Source of the DNA: Botrimarina mediterranea
GTDB taxonomy: Bacteria; Planctomycetota; Planctomycetia; Pirellulales; Lacipirellulaceae
Direction of reading: 5' to 3'
NCBI RefSeq assembly: GCF_007753265.1
Contig: NZ_CP036349.1
Coordinates: 5,055,363-5,119,362, forward strand
Length of the DNA: 64,000 nt
The position numbers and the translations under genes are program-made. This document shows, piece by piece, positions 57,870 to 64,000 of this stretch. Numbering within the stretch: the stretch's first letter is position 1; each line of letters starts with the position of its first letter. The notes beneath the pieces are model-generated. The model had not been told where the DNA came from. It did not search any database and worked only from the letters and a program-made list of their open reading frames with translations.

Positions 57870-59006
57870 ATGCCCGCCCCCCTGCCCCACGTTTGGGGCG
57901 CTGTGACTGTCCCGCCCGGAACCTCGGTGGAGGTATCGCTCGCCGTCTCCGAAAGCTACTCCGGCCTGACGCTGCCGATCCCGGTCTTTGTGCGCCGCGG
58001 GTTGGAAGACGGGCCGGCGCTCTTCGTCACGGCGGCGCTGCACGGCGACGAGCTCAACGGCACGGGCGCCGTGCGGCAGCTGATCGGCGATCCGTCGCTG
58101 CAACTCCAGCGCGGCACGCTGATGCTGGCGCCGATCGTCAACCTGCTGGGGTTCGACCGCCATAGCCGCTACCTGCCCGACCGCCGCGACCTCAACCGCT
58201 GCTTCCCGGGCACCTACGGCGGCAGCCTCGCTAGCCGACTCGCGCGGATCTTGTTCGACGAGATCGTCGGCCGTTGCGACTACCTGATCGACCTGCATAC
58301 CGCGGCGGTGCGGCGGACCAACTTCCCGAACGTACGCGCCGACCTCTCCGACCCGCGCGTCGCCGAGCTGGCGCGCGCCTTCGGCTCGGAGATCATTGTC
58401 GATGGTCAGGGGCCCGAGGGTTCGTTGCGACGCGAGGCGTGTCTCGTTGGTAAGCCGACGATCATTCTCGAAGGGGGCGAGGTCTGGAAGGTCGAGCCGA
58501 CGGTCGTCGAGTACGCGGTGCGTGGCGTGAAGAACGTGCTGGCGTACTTGGGCATGATCGACCAACCGCCTGTGCCGCCGCCGTATCAAGTCGAGGTGCG
58601 CCGCACCGAATGGGTCCGCGCCGACCACGGCGGCTTCTTGCAGATGCACGTCGGCCCCGGCGACACCGTCCTCGCCGGCAGCCCCGTCGCCACGAACACG
58701 AGCCTCGTCGGCACTGTCATCGAACGACTCTACGCCAAGCATGACTCGATGGTGCTCGGCGTCGTGACGCTGCCGTCGATCGCGCCGGGCGACCCGATCT
58801 GCCACCTCGGCGTCCTCGAAGAGAGCCAGCCCGGCCCCGGCGCGCGGGGCATCGTCAAGACGCTCGGCAACCTGCCGTTCAGTCACCCGCTGAACCGCGT
58901 GCTTGGGGACTTGGCGACGAACCTGCTCGTTACTGACGAACCGCCCTACGACTCGGAGGATGACCTCGAGACGGACGAGGGGGTTGGGCATGAAGAAGAC
59001 GTTTGA
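57870..59006 (+). CDS. Succinylglutamate desuccinylase/aspartoacylase-family zinc hydrolase
   Basis: A 378-residue cytosolic enzyme of the M14-like AstE/AspA group. Zinc ligands are His and Glu in TAALHGDELNGTGAV and His in YLIDLHTAAVRR; PDRRDLNRCFPG is the substrate-binding loop; the likely catalytic Glu is in TIILEGGEVWKVEP. The C-terminal beta domain (about 235-350), with FLQMHVGPGDTVLAGSPVA, is the biotinyl-lipoyl-like part seen in longer family members. It hydrolyses an N-acyl amino acid or similar amide; the natural substrate is not known. The end is a run of Asp/Glu. It stands alone. Confidence 0.92.
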   Translation: MPAPLPHVWGAVTVPPGTSVEVSLAVSESYSGLTLPIPVFVRRGLEDGPALFVTAALHGDELNGTGAVRQLIGDPSLQLQRGTLMLAPIVNLLGFDRHSRYLPDRRDLNRCFPGTYGGSLASRLARILFDEIVGRCDYLIDLHTAAVRRTNFPNVRADLSDPRVAELARAFGSEIIVDGQGPEGSLRREACLVGKPTIILEGGEVWKVEPTVVEYAVRGVKNVLAYLGMIDQPPVPPPYQVEVRRTEWVRADHGGFLQMHVGPGDTVLAGSPVATNTSLVGTVIERLYAKHDSMVLGVVTLPSIAPGDPICHLGVLEESQPGPGARGIVKTLGNLPFSHPLNRVLGDLATNLLVTDEPPYDSEDDLETDEGVGHEEDV

Positions 59007-59226
59007 GCGGTAGTTGGTAGTTGGTTCGTGCGGGGCTCCGGTTCCTGACGGCCCTTTCCTCGGCGTTTCTCGCCGCTAGTGAAGTTTCTCCGAATCGGTT
59101 GGTAACACCCGCCGGCGGCCGCCGCTTCGTCGGTTAGAGACGAAACAAACGGTCGCCCTCACGGGCTCGGCAGACCCCGAAGACGACCTACCAACGCAAT
59201 CTCGCTGCCAACCGGAGAAATCAATC

Positions 59227-59652
59227 ATGTCGATCAAGAACCTTGCTCTCGCCTTCGCTGCCGCCTTCGCCCTGACCGGTCCGGCCTTCGCCGGCGACCT
59301 GATGGACGACCTCTCATCGATGGACGTGGCGTCGATCAACGACTCGGCCGCCGACGTCGAAGCGATCGACCTCGATGGCCTCGATATGGACCAGATGGCC
59401 GAAGAGGCCGGCGAAGATTCCGACGCGATCGAGGCCTGCTTCCGTCGCTTCGGCGGCAACCGTGGCGGCGGCTGGGGCCGCTGGGGAGGCCACCGCAACT
59501 TCGGCCACTTCAACTACGGCCGACACAACTACGGCCGCTATGTGAACTACGGCTACAACCACTGCTACCGCCCGCTGTACTCCTGCCAACCGGTCGTCAC
59601 GACCTACACGCACTGCCTGCCGATGGTGACCAGCTACTGGGGTTGCTACTAA
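59227..59652 (+). CDS. Small secreted acidic/Gly-His-Tyr-rich protein
   Basis: A 141-residue protein. Signal peptide SIKNLALAFAAAFALTGPAFAG, then an acidic segment of about 50 residues (DLMDDLSSMDVASIND..., DLDGLDMDQMAEEAGEDSD) and a basic, aromatic part rich in Gly, Arg, His, Tyr and Asn (GGNRGGGWGRWGGHRNFG, HFNYGRHNYGRYVNYGYN) ending in a Cys-containing tail HCYRPLYSCQ...SYWGCY with four Cys. This two-charge, low-complexity layout suggests an extracellular coat, adhesive or metal-binding protein; no family is recognised. A strong terminator follows at 59755, consistent with high expression. Confidence 0.8.
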   Translation: MSIKNLALAFAAAFALTGPAFAGDLMDDLSSMDVASINDSAADVEAIDLDGLDMDQMAEEAGEDSDAIEACFRRFGGNRGGGWGRWGGHRNFGHFNYGRHNYGRYVNYGYNHCYRPLYSCQPVVTTYTHCLPMVTSYWGCY

Positions 59653-59754
59653 GCCGCGTGCCGGCCGCTCGCCCCGATCGCTTGATCGGCAGCGATCCGC
59701 CGAGCCCGGCCCCAACCGCCCGCAACCCGTGGCGAAGGTGCCTACGAAGCAGCG

Positions 59755-59790
59755 AAGCCCGGCGACGCCAACGCGTCGCCGGGCTTTTTT
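59755..59790 (+). terminator. Rho-independent terminator
   Basis: AAGCCCGGCGACGC and GCGTCGCCGGGCTT form a 14-bp perfect stem with the 4-base loop CAAC, followed by TTTT and CG. It lies about 100 bp after the small secreted-protein gene and also faces the convergent PEP-CTERM gene. Confidence 0.92.
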
Positions 59791-59813
59791 CGTTTGACTG
59801 TATCATTCTCTTG

Positions 59814-60656
59814 CTAGCAACGACGACGCATCATGCCGACGAAGATCACCGCCCAAAAGCCGATGGCGGCCGTCGTGGGCTCGGGAATGAGAATGGCTTT
59901 GGCAAGAACGGATTGCCCGCCGAAGTAGGCGCCCAACGAGCCAAGCGAGTACCCGTACTCGACGACCGCACCGACGGCCGGCAGCGGAGCGTTGATCGAC
60001 ATCACAATTAGCCCGCCAGGTTGGGGCGTCGGAGGCATGGGAACCGCGAAGGTCGCGGCGTCCAATCCGGGCTCGAGCAACCTTGGAAAATCGAGCCGAA
60101 AGCCGCCGAAGGTTGAGATCGCCAACACGTCGGCGACGGCGTGTGTGCCGCCCATGGCGAGCTCGAACCCCGCCGGCCCGTAGTCGTTCGCCCCGAACGA
60201 GGCCTCCTCGCTGACTCCGCTGAGGAGGCGCCTTTCAAACGACGTCAATCGCGGCAGCTCGGGACTCGCGACCCGCGACTCGCCGAACAACAAGGTCACG
60301 CTTCGCGGCGAATGGTAGCTCCGGATGCCAAACTCATCCGCCGGGCTGAGCATCGGCGGCGCAAACAGCGACGCCGCTCCGGTGCTCGGGTCGTAAGTCA
60401 GCTGGGGACCATCCGCGTAAGCTGCTGCGCCGTGGGTCGAGCTGATCGGATCGACGAAGAGCGTCCCGTCAGGAACCGGCCCCAGGTCCCAGAAGTAAGG
60501 CAGGCGTGGGGACGCGGGCGTAAGATCGGTGGTCGTATCGGACGCCCGTAAGCCCGACAGCGCCGTGGCCATGGCGCTCTGAAGACCGGCGCTTGCGTCG
60601 CTTGCGACGCAAGCAATCGCCATCGCGACACCCATCAATAGGCGGGACATCAACAA
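59814..60656 (-). CDS. PEP-CTERM secreted protein
   Basis: A 280-residue protein with a signal peptide (MSRLLMGVAMAIACVASDASA), a beta-rich body of unknown function (PYFWDLGPVPDGTLFVDPISS, TFGGFRLDFPRLLEPGLDAATFAVPMPPTPQPGGLI) and a C-terminal sorting signal IPEPTTAAIGFWAVIFVG followed by MMRRRC. Exosortase should cleave it near PEP and attach the product at the cell surface. The Cys at the very C-terminus is unusual for the tail. It lies between the terminator and the YeiH-type transporter gene, with a start at 60656. Confidence 0.86.
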   Translation of the reverse strand: MLMSRLLMGVAMAIACVASDASAGLQSAMATALSGLRASDTTTDLTPASPRLPYFWDLGPVPDGTLFVDPISSTHGAAAYADGPQLTYDPSTGAASLFAPPMLSPADEFGIRSYHSPRSVTLLFGESRVASPELPRLTSFERRLLSGVSEEASFGANDYGPAGFELAMGGTHAVADVLAISTFGGFRLDFPRLLEPGLDAATFAVPMPPTPQPGGLIVMSINAPLPAVGAVVEYGYSLGSLGAYFGGQSVLAKAILIPEPTTAAIGFWAVIFVGMMRRRC

Positions 60657-60766
60657 GACTCACAAGTCAGGACGCCCCCCGGCGAACTCTGCCTAACCGT
60701 TCCGATCGGCACTCTGCTGGCGCTTGGAACAGCAAAAAGAAGGGGCGTCACCGATTGCCTTCAGAA

Positions 60767-62320
60767 CTACCGCTTCCCATCCGACACGGCCCACGCCCGT
60801 GGGTGATCGGTCCAGTACATCGCCGAGGGATCGACGCCGGCTTCGGCGACGTTGAGGCCTGGTTGGTCGGTCGTCGCTGCTTGTGGCGGCGTTGCGGGTG
60901 GGAACAGGACACCGAACATCAGCCAGGACATGGCCAGCGTCAGCGCGAGGTTCAGCGACTGGCCGCAGGCGTAGAGCACCAGGGGCTTGCCGCTGCGGAG
61001 CGGGCCGGCGAGTTGGCGGAAGTTGGTCTCCAGACCGATCGACGCGAACGCCAGCGCGAAGCACCAACCGCGGAGCGTCTTGGTGGCGCCGGTGAGCGTC
61101 GCCTTTGTCAACGCCGCGCCGTCGGGGTGCAGTTCGCTGAGCAGTGAGAAGGCGATCGAAGCGCCGAGGAAGCCCAAGATGAACTTGGGCATGCGCCGCC
61201 AGATTTCGGCAAGGGCGCCAGCGAACCCTGAGGGGGTGGCGAGCCCCCGATGTAAATCGGGGGTGTTGCTCGGCGCCTCCTTCCCCGACTCACGTCGGGG
61301 GCTCGCCAAAATGTTTGAATTCGATCGCTTGTCGACGACCGTCACCCAGTACGTCGCGACGCCGAGCGCCACCACGCCGATGAGCACGTTCTGGATCATC
61401 TTGATCGTCACGGCGGTATCCAATGCCGTCCGATCGTCCTTCGATGCGAGCATCGTTCCGGCCGCGCCGACGGCGCCGGTCGAGTCGATCGTGCCGCCGA
61501 TCCACGCGCCGCCGACCGCCGGCGGCAGGTCCATCGCGCGGATCACCGGCGGCATCACGAGCATCATCACCACCGTGAACGCCATCGACAGGCCGATCGC
61601 CAGCGACAACTCCTCCTTCTTCGCTCGACAAGCGGCGGCCGTCGCGATGGCGGCCGACACGCCACACACCGACATGTCGGCCGACACGACCATATTGAGC
61701 GACGGCGACTCGATCCGCAGCACGCGCTGGCCGAACCAGAAGGTCGTGCAGAGCACAACGGGCGTGACGATCCACGCCACCGCGATGCCCGGCAGCCCCA
61801 GCGCCAAGAGCTTGCCAAGCAAGACCTCGGCGCCGAGCAGCACGAGGCCGACCTTCATGTACAGCTCGGTCCGCACCGCGGGGCGCACCCAATCGGGCAG
61901 GCCGATCGTGTTGGAGATTAGCAGCCCCAGCACGATCGCCCACAGCGGGTAGGCGAGGCCCCAGTAGTTGAAGGTCTTCTGCTCTTCGCCGAGATACGCG
62001 ACCAGCGCGAGCAGGAAGACAGCGCCGAACGCCGGAAGGAAGCGTCGCAGCGGCGTCCCATCCGCCAGCCGTGACGCCGCGCCAAACGTGATCGCCAACA
62101 CAGCCGCGGCGCCCGCGATGCCGAACGTTCTGACGCCGAACGCAGGGAGAGGCGAGATTTCCCAAGCGCCGGGTGTCGTGAGCCAGGGCTTCAAGACGCC
62201 GGCGTCGCCTCCCGCGGCAAGCACAGCGCCAAACGAGATGAGCAGTAGTAGCCCGCCGAACACGACGGCGAGCCAGTCTTCAGTGAGTTTGGGCATCAAC
62301 GGGTCGATCTCGTGCGACAA
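60767..62320 (-). CDS. YeiH-type (UPF0324) putative sulfate exporter-family membrane protein with in-frame REPIN
   Basis: A 517-residue protein with about eleven membrane segments. The family region includes YWGLAYPLWAIVLGLLISNTIGLPDWVRPAVRTELYMKVGLVLLGAEVL, RIESPSLNMVVSADMSVCGVSAAIATAAACRAKKEE, GAWIGGTIDSTGAVGAAG and ITFGAAS. It is longer than E. coli YeiH (about 350) through an extra N-terminal membrane part and a cytoplasmic insert. The insert, ASPRRESGKEAPSNTPDLHRG, is encoded by the palindrome at 61238-61307. Function is predicted, not proven, to be anion export. Met at 62296 is an alternative start. Confidence 0.82.
   Translation of the reverse strand: MSHEIDPLMPKLTEDWLAVVFGGLLLLISFGAVLAAGGDAGVLKPWLTTPGAWEISPLPAFGVRTFGIAGAAAVLAITFGAASRLADGTPLRRFLPAFGAVFLLALVAYLGEEQKTFNYWGLAYPLWAIVLGLLISNTIGLPDWVRPAVRTELYMKVGLVLLGAEVLLGKLLALGLPGIAVAWIVTPVVLCTTFWFGQRVLRIESPSLNMVVSADMSVCGVSAAIATAAACRAKKEELSLAIGLSMAFTVVMMLVMPPVIRAMDLPPAVGGAWIGGTIDSTGAVGAAGTMLASKDDRTALDTAVTIKMIQNVLIGVVALGVATYWVTVVDKRSNSNILASPRRESGKEAPSNTPDLHRGLATPSGFAGALAEIWRRMPKFILGFLGASIAFSLLSELHPDGAALTKATLTGATKTLRGWCFALAFASIGLETNFRQLAGPLRSGKPLVLYACGQSLNLALTLAMSWLMFGVLFPPATPPQAATTDQPGLNVAEAGVDPSAMYWTDHPRAWAVSDGKR
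61238..61307. repeat. REPIN-like double palindrome inside the YeiH-type gene
   Basis: Left unit 61238-61265 (GGCGAG then CCCCCGATGTAAATCGGGGG) and right unit 61283-61307 (CCCCGACTCACGTCGGGGGC then TCGCC) face each other across 17 bp. Both stems stay paired although the bases differ from those at 55666-55739 and from each other. The host gene reads through on the other strand without a stop. Confidence 0.9.
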
Positions 62321-62362
62321 GCTGCGTGGGGCGTCACGAATCCCGCCCCGTTACGGCAGGTC

Positions 62363-63400
62363 TTATCGCCGAACGCCGCTCGCTACAAGCGCCGCCAGAC
62401 CCAACGCCAGGCACGCCGTTGACGGCTCCGGAACCGCGTTGCTCGCGGCCGTCGCGCCGTAGTTGTCGGCCCACTCGGCGTACTCGGTGGGCGTACCACC
62501 CTGGTCGCGCCAAACGGTGTAGTCGGCGGCGTCGACGACCAAGTCGCCGTTGAAGTCGCCGGCGAGGCCTTCGTCAGGAATCGTCACGAGCAACTCATAG
62601 CTAGCGGATTCGTCGTGGGCGCCGACGAAGTCGTAGTCAGGATAGCCCGATACGCCGAACGTCAACGTTCCATCCTCCGGCACAACGCCCTCGATCAGAG
62701 AGAGCCTGCCGTCGTACGAGGTGTCCAAGTCATGGTCGTCGTCGAAGGCGATCTGACTACCGAACTCGTTGAACCAAGCGAGCACGGTGTCGATGCCGGC
62801 GCCGGTCGGGTCGAGCGTCTCAACGGTAAACGCCTCGCCTGGAGTCAGGCCGGTGTAGGTAAAGAAGTCGACGTCACCGACTTGGAGCGCGTTGTTGATC
62901 TCAACATTGTAAGAGCCGTTCAGCCACTCGAAATCGTTGAAGCTATGATCATCGACGGCGCCGGGTGAGAGCATGCCCGAGATCGTGAAGTTATCGACTT
63001 CATCGCCGAAGAAATCGAACACCGTGACGTAGGCCTCGTAGTTGCCCGACTCGCTGTGCCCGCCGAAGAAGAACTCGTCGGGGTAGCCGGTCACCGCAAA
63101 GTCGATCGACCCGCTGTTGGTGGGGACGCCATAAAGAGCCGATGCATGACCGTCGCCGTAGGGGCTGGCGTCGTCGTCGTAGAATTCGATATCGCCAAAG
63201 AACCCGCGCGAGCCAACGATCGTGTCGGGGTTGGCGCCACCGGAGGAACCGAACTCGTCTTCGACGAGCAGCACACCCGGCGGCAGGATCGTCGCGGTAA
63301 AGAAATCTTCGTTGGGCTCTTCAGCAGTCGCCGTCGTGAGCGCCGCTGATGCGAGGACAGCGATCGCTGCCAGACCCACGAATGCACGTCCGATCGCCAT
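62363..63400 (-). CDS. Secreted protein with repeated beta units, dockerin-like loop and PEP-CTERM signal
   Basis: A 345-residue protein. Signal peptide AFVGLAAIAVLASAALTTATA; then the body starts EEPNEDFFTATILPPGVLLVEDE. Two related segments, SGSIDFAVTGYPDEFFFGGHSESGNYEAYVTVFD and DGTLTFGVSGYPDYDFVGAHDESASYELLVTI, are copies of one beta module (pre-peptidase C-like). A dockerin-like half (GDFNGDLVVDAADYTVWR) and the sorting signal VPEPSTACLALGLAALVASG with a VRR tail follow. It is probably exported and calcium-binding. Only one full calcium loop is evident. Start ATG 63400. Confidence 0.85.
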   Translation of the reverse strand: MAIGRAFVGLAAIAVLASAALTTATAEEPNEDFFTATILPPGVLLVEDEFGSSGGANPDTIVGSRGFFGDIEFYDDDASPYGDGHASALYGVPTNSGSIDFAVTGYPDEFFFGGHSESGNYEAYVTVFDFFGDEVDNFTISGMLSPGAVDDHSFNDFEWLNGSYNVEINNALQVGDVDFFTYTGLTPGEAFTVETLDPTGAGIDTVLAWFNEFGSQIAFDDDHDLDTSYDGRLSLIEGVVPEDGTLTFGVSGYPDYDFVGAHDESASYELLVTIPDEGLAGDFNGDLVVDAADYTVWRDQGGTPTEYAEWADNYGATAASNAVPEPSTACLALGLAALVASGVRR

Positions 63401-63590
63401 TGCCTGTGTCTCCCGAAGAGTGGTGCTTCCGCCGATGCTCCCGAGGGAGCGATATGACGCCGGGCGGATTGTAACCCCACCAACTGGCAGCCGGGTATGA
63501 ATATCGCGGGCTTTTTGTCGCACGTTAATTCCCTTGTCCGTTGGCGCCCCGTTTGCTCCATAGAGGAAACAACCCTAACAGGAGCAAGAC

Positions 63591-64000
63591 ATGCCCAAAC
63601 CTCCCCGCGAACGATTCCAGGACATCCTCGAGACCTTTACTGTCGGGATGCTCGTTACCGAAGGGCCCGACAAAGTCCTCACGGCGCGACCGATGAATGT
63701 GGCGGCGATTGATTCCGACGCCGACATTTGGTTCTGCACCCAGGTCGATACTCCTAAGACGGACGACATTCAGAGCCACCCCGATGTGCTGGTCGCCTTC
63801 CAAGACTCGGGACGCTATTTGACTCTAAATGGTCCCGCAGAGATCAACCGTAGCCGTTCGAAGATCAATGAGCTCTGGAATGAATCATGGAAAGTCTGGT
63901 TTCCCGACGGCCCGGATGATCCCAAGCTAGCGCTTCTGCACGTCAAAGCGACACACGGGCAGTATTGGGACAACAGCTGGCTACAGGGCTTGAGCTACGC
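63591..64000 (+). CDS. Pyridoxamine 5'-phosphate oxidase-family (general stress) protein, 3' end outside window
   Basis: Translation begins MPKPPRERFQDILETFTVGM and stays open to the end of the window (136 codons). The sequence GMLVTEGPDKVLTARPMNVAAIDSDADIWFCTQVDTPKTDDI is the FMN-binding split barrel of the stress-protein 26 type, followed by PDVLVAFQDSGRYLTLNGPAEINRS, where the family has its second strand set, then INELWNESWKVWFPDGPDDPKLALLHV. It probably binds FMN or F420-like cofactors and is often induced by stress. An AGGAG ribosome site ends five to ten bases before ATG 63591. It diverges from the preceding PEP-CTERM gene. Confidence 0.9.
   Translation, partial: MPKPPRERFQDILETFTVGMLVTEGPDKVLTARPMNVAAIDSDADIWFCTQVDTPKTDDIQSHPDVLVAFQDSGRYLTLNGPAEINRSRSKINELWNESWKVWFPDGPDDPKLALLHVKATHGQYWDNSWLQGLSY

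Overview
The window looks like chromosomal DNA from a planctomycete, probably of the Pirellulales/Lacipirellulaceae type. The signs are a GC-rich genome with few operons, a DUF1559-type pseudopilin, secreted proteins ending in PEP-CTERM (two with dockerin-like calcium loops before it), a DUF1570 metallopeptidase, an oversized SecA of about 1230 residues, a Kdo transferase (so an LPS-type outer membrane), and many short-period intergenic repeats. The lineage is my inference from family knowledge; no rRNA is present. I saw no tRNA, rRNA, CRISPR array or phage genes.

Layout. 1-608: 5' part of a nitrate/sulfonate-type ABC ATPase. 810-6271: Pho regulon, a triple 11-bp Pho box followed by pstS-pstC-pstA-pstB-phoU-phoB, with no PhoR kinase. 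6276-10435: repeats, DUF1570 peptidase, Fpg/Nei glycosylase and an intact 951-bp insertion sequence. 10436-24398: metabolic and housekeeping genes (GNAT-nitrilase, OYE reductase, Dabb protein, ferredoxin-NADP reductase, SSS symporter, GT4 glycosyltransferase, S18, thioesterase, LolD-like ATPase, sensor kinase). 24675-31974: leftward cluster of radical SAM protein, GxxExxY protein, PQQ-propeller protein and a putative carboxylic-acid reduction set (acid-adenylating enzyme, LuxC-like dehydrogenase, iron alcohol dehydrogenase). 32230-38490: SNF2 helicase with a small partner, secreted Cys protein, TPR protein. 38491-43281: secA, a small cassette, and a RelE-type toxin-antitoxin operon. 43387-49423: lipoprotein, waaA, rhomboid-like protein, ABC ATPase, DinG helicase. 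49478-57617: GH9-deacetylase fusion, GNAT, hisF, membrane-protein cassette, sugar isomerase-like protein, secreted proteins, pseudopilin. 57870-64000: AstE/AspA-like hydrolase, small secreted protein, two PEP-CTERM proteins, YeiH-type transporter, start of a PPOX-family protein.

The most unusual feature is the repeat biology. First, REPIN-like palindromes and short-period repeats lie in frame inside at least six protein-coding genes (GT4, dinG, a secreted protein, the YeiH transporter, hisF, waaA). One palindrome family shows paired stem changes between copies. This resembles the Rickettsia palindromic elements in principle, but the sequences are different. Second, three small genes of visibly lower GC (GxxExxY protein, a 78-residue membrane protein, a 148-residue membrane protein) are each framed by inverted arms of about 30 bp built from short-period repeats. 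Two of them start inside an arm and all three end beside one, so they look like minimal mobile cassettes without a transposase. Many empty versions of the same inverted arms lie between genes. Separately, SecA carries an Sm/SH3-like insert in its second nucleotide-binding region and five tandem W/FG repeats in its C-terminal half.
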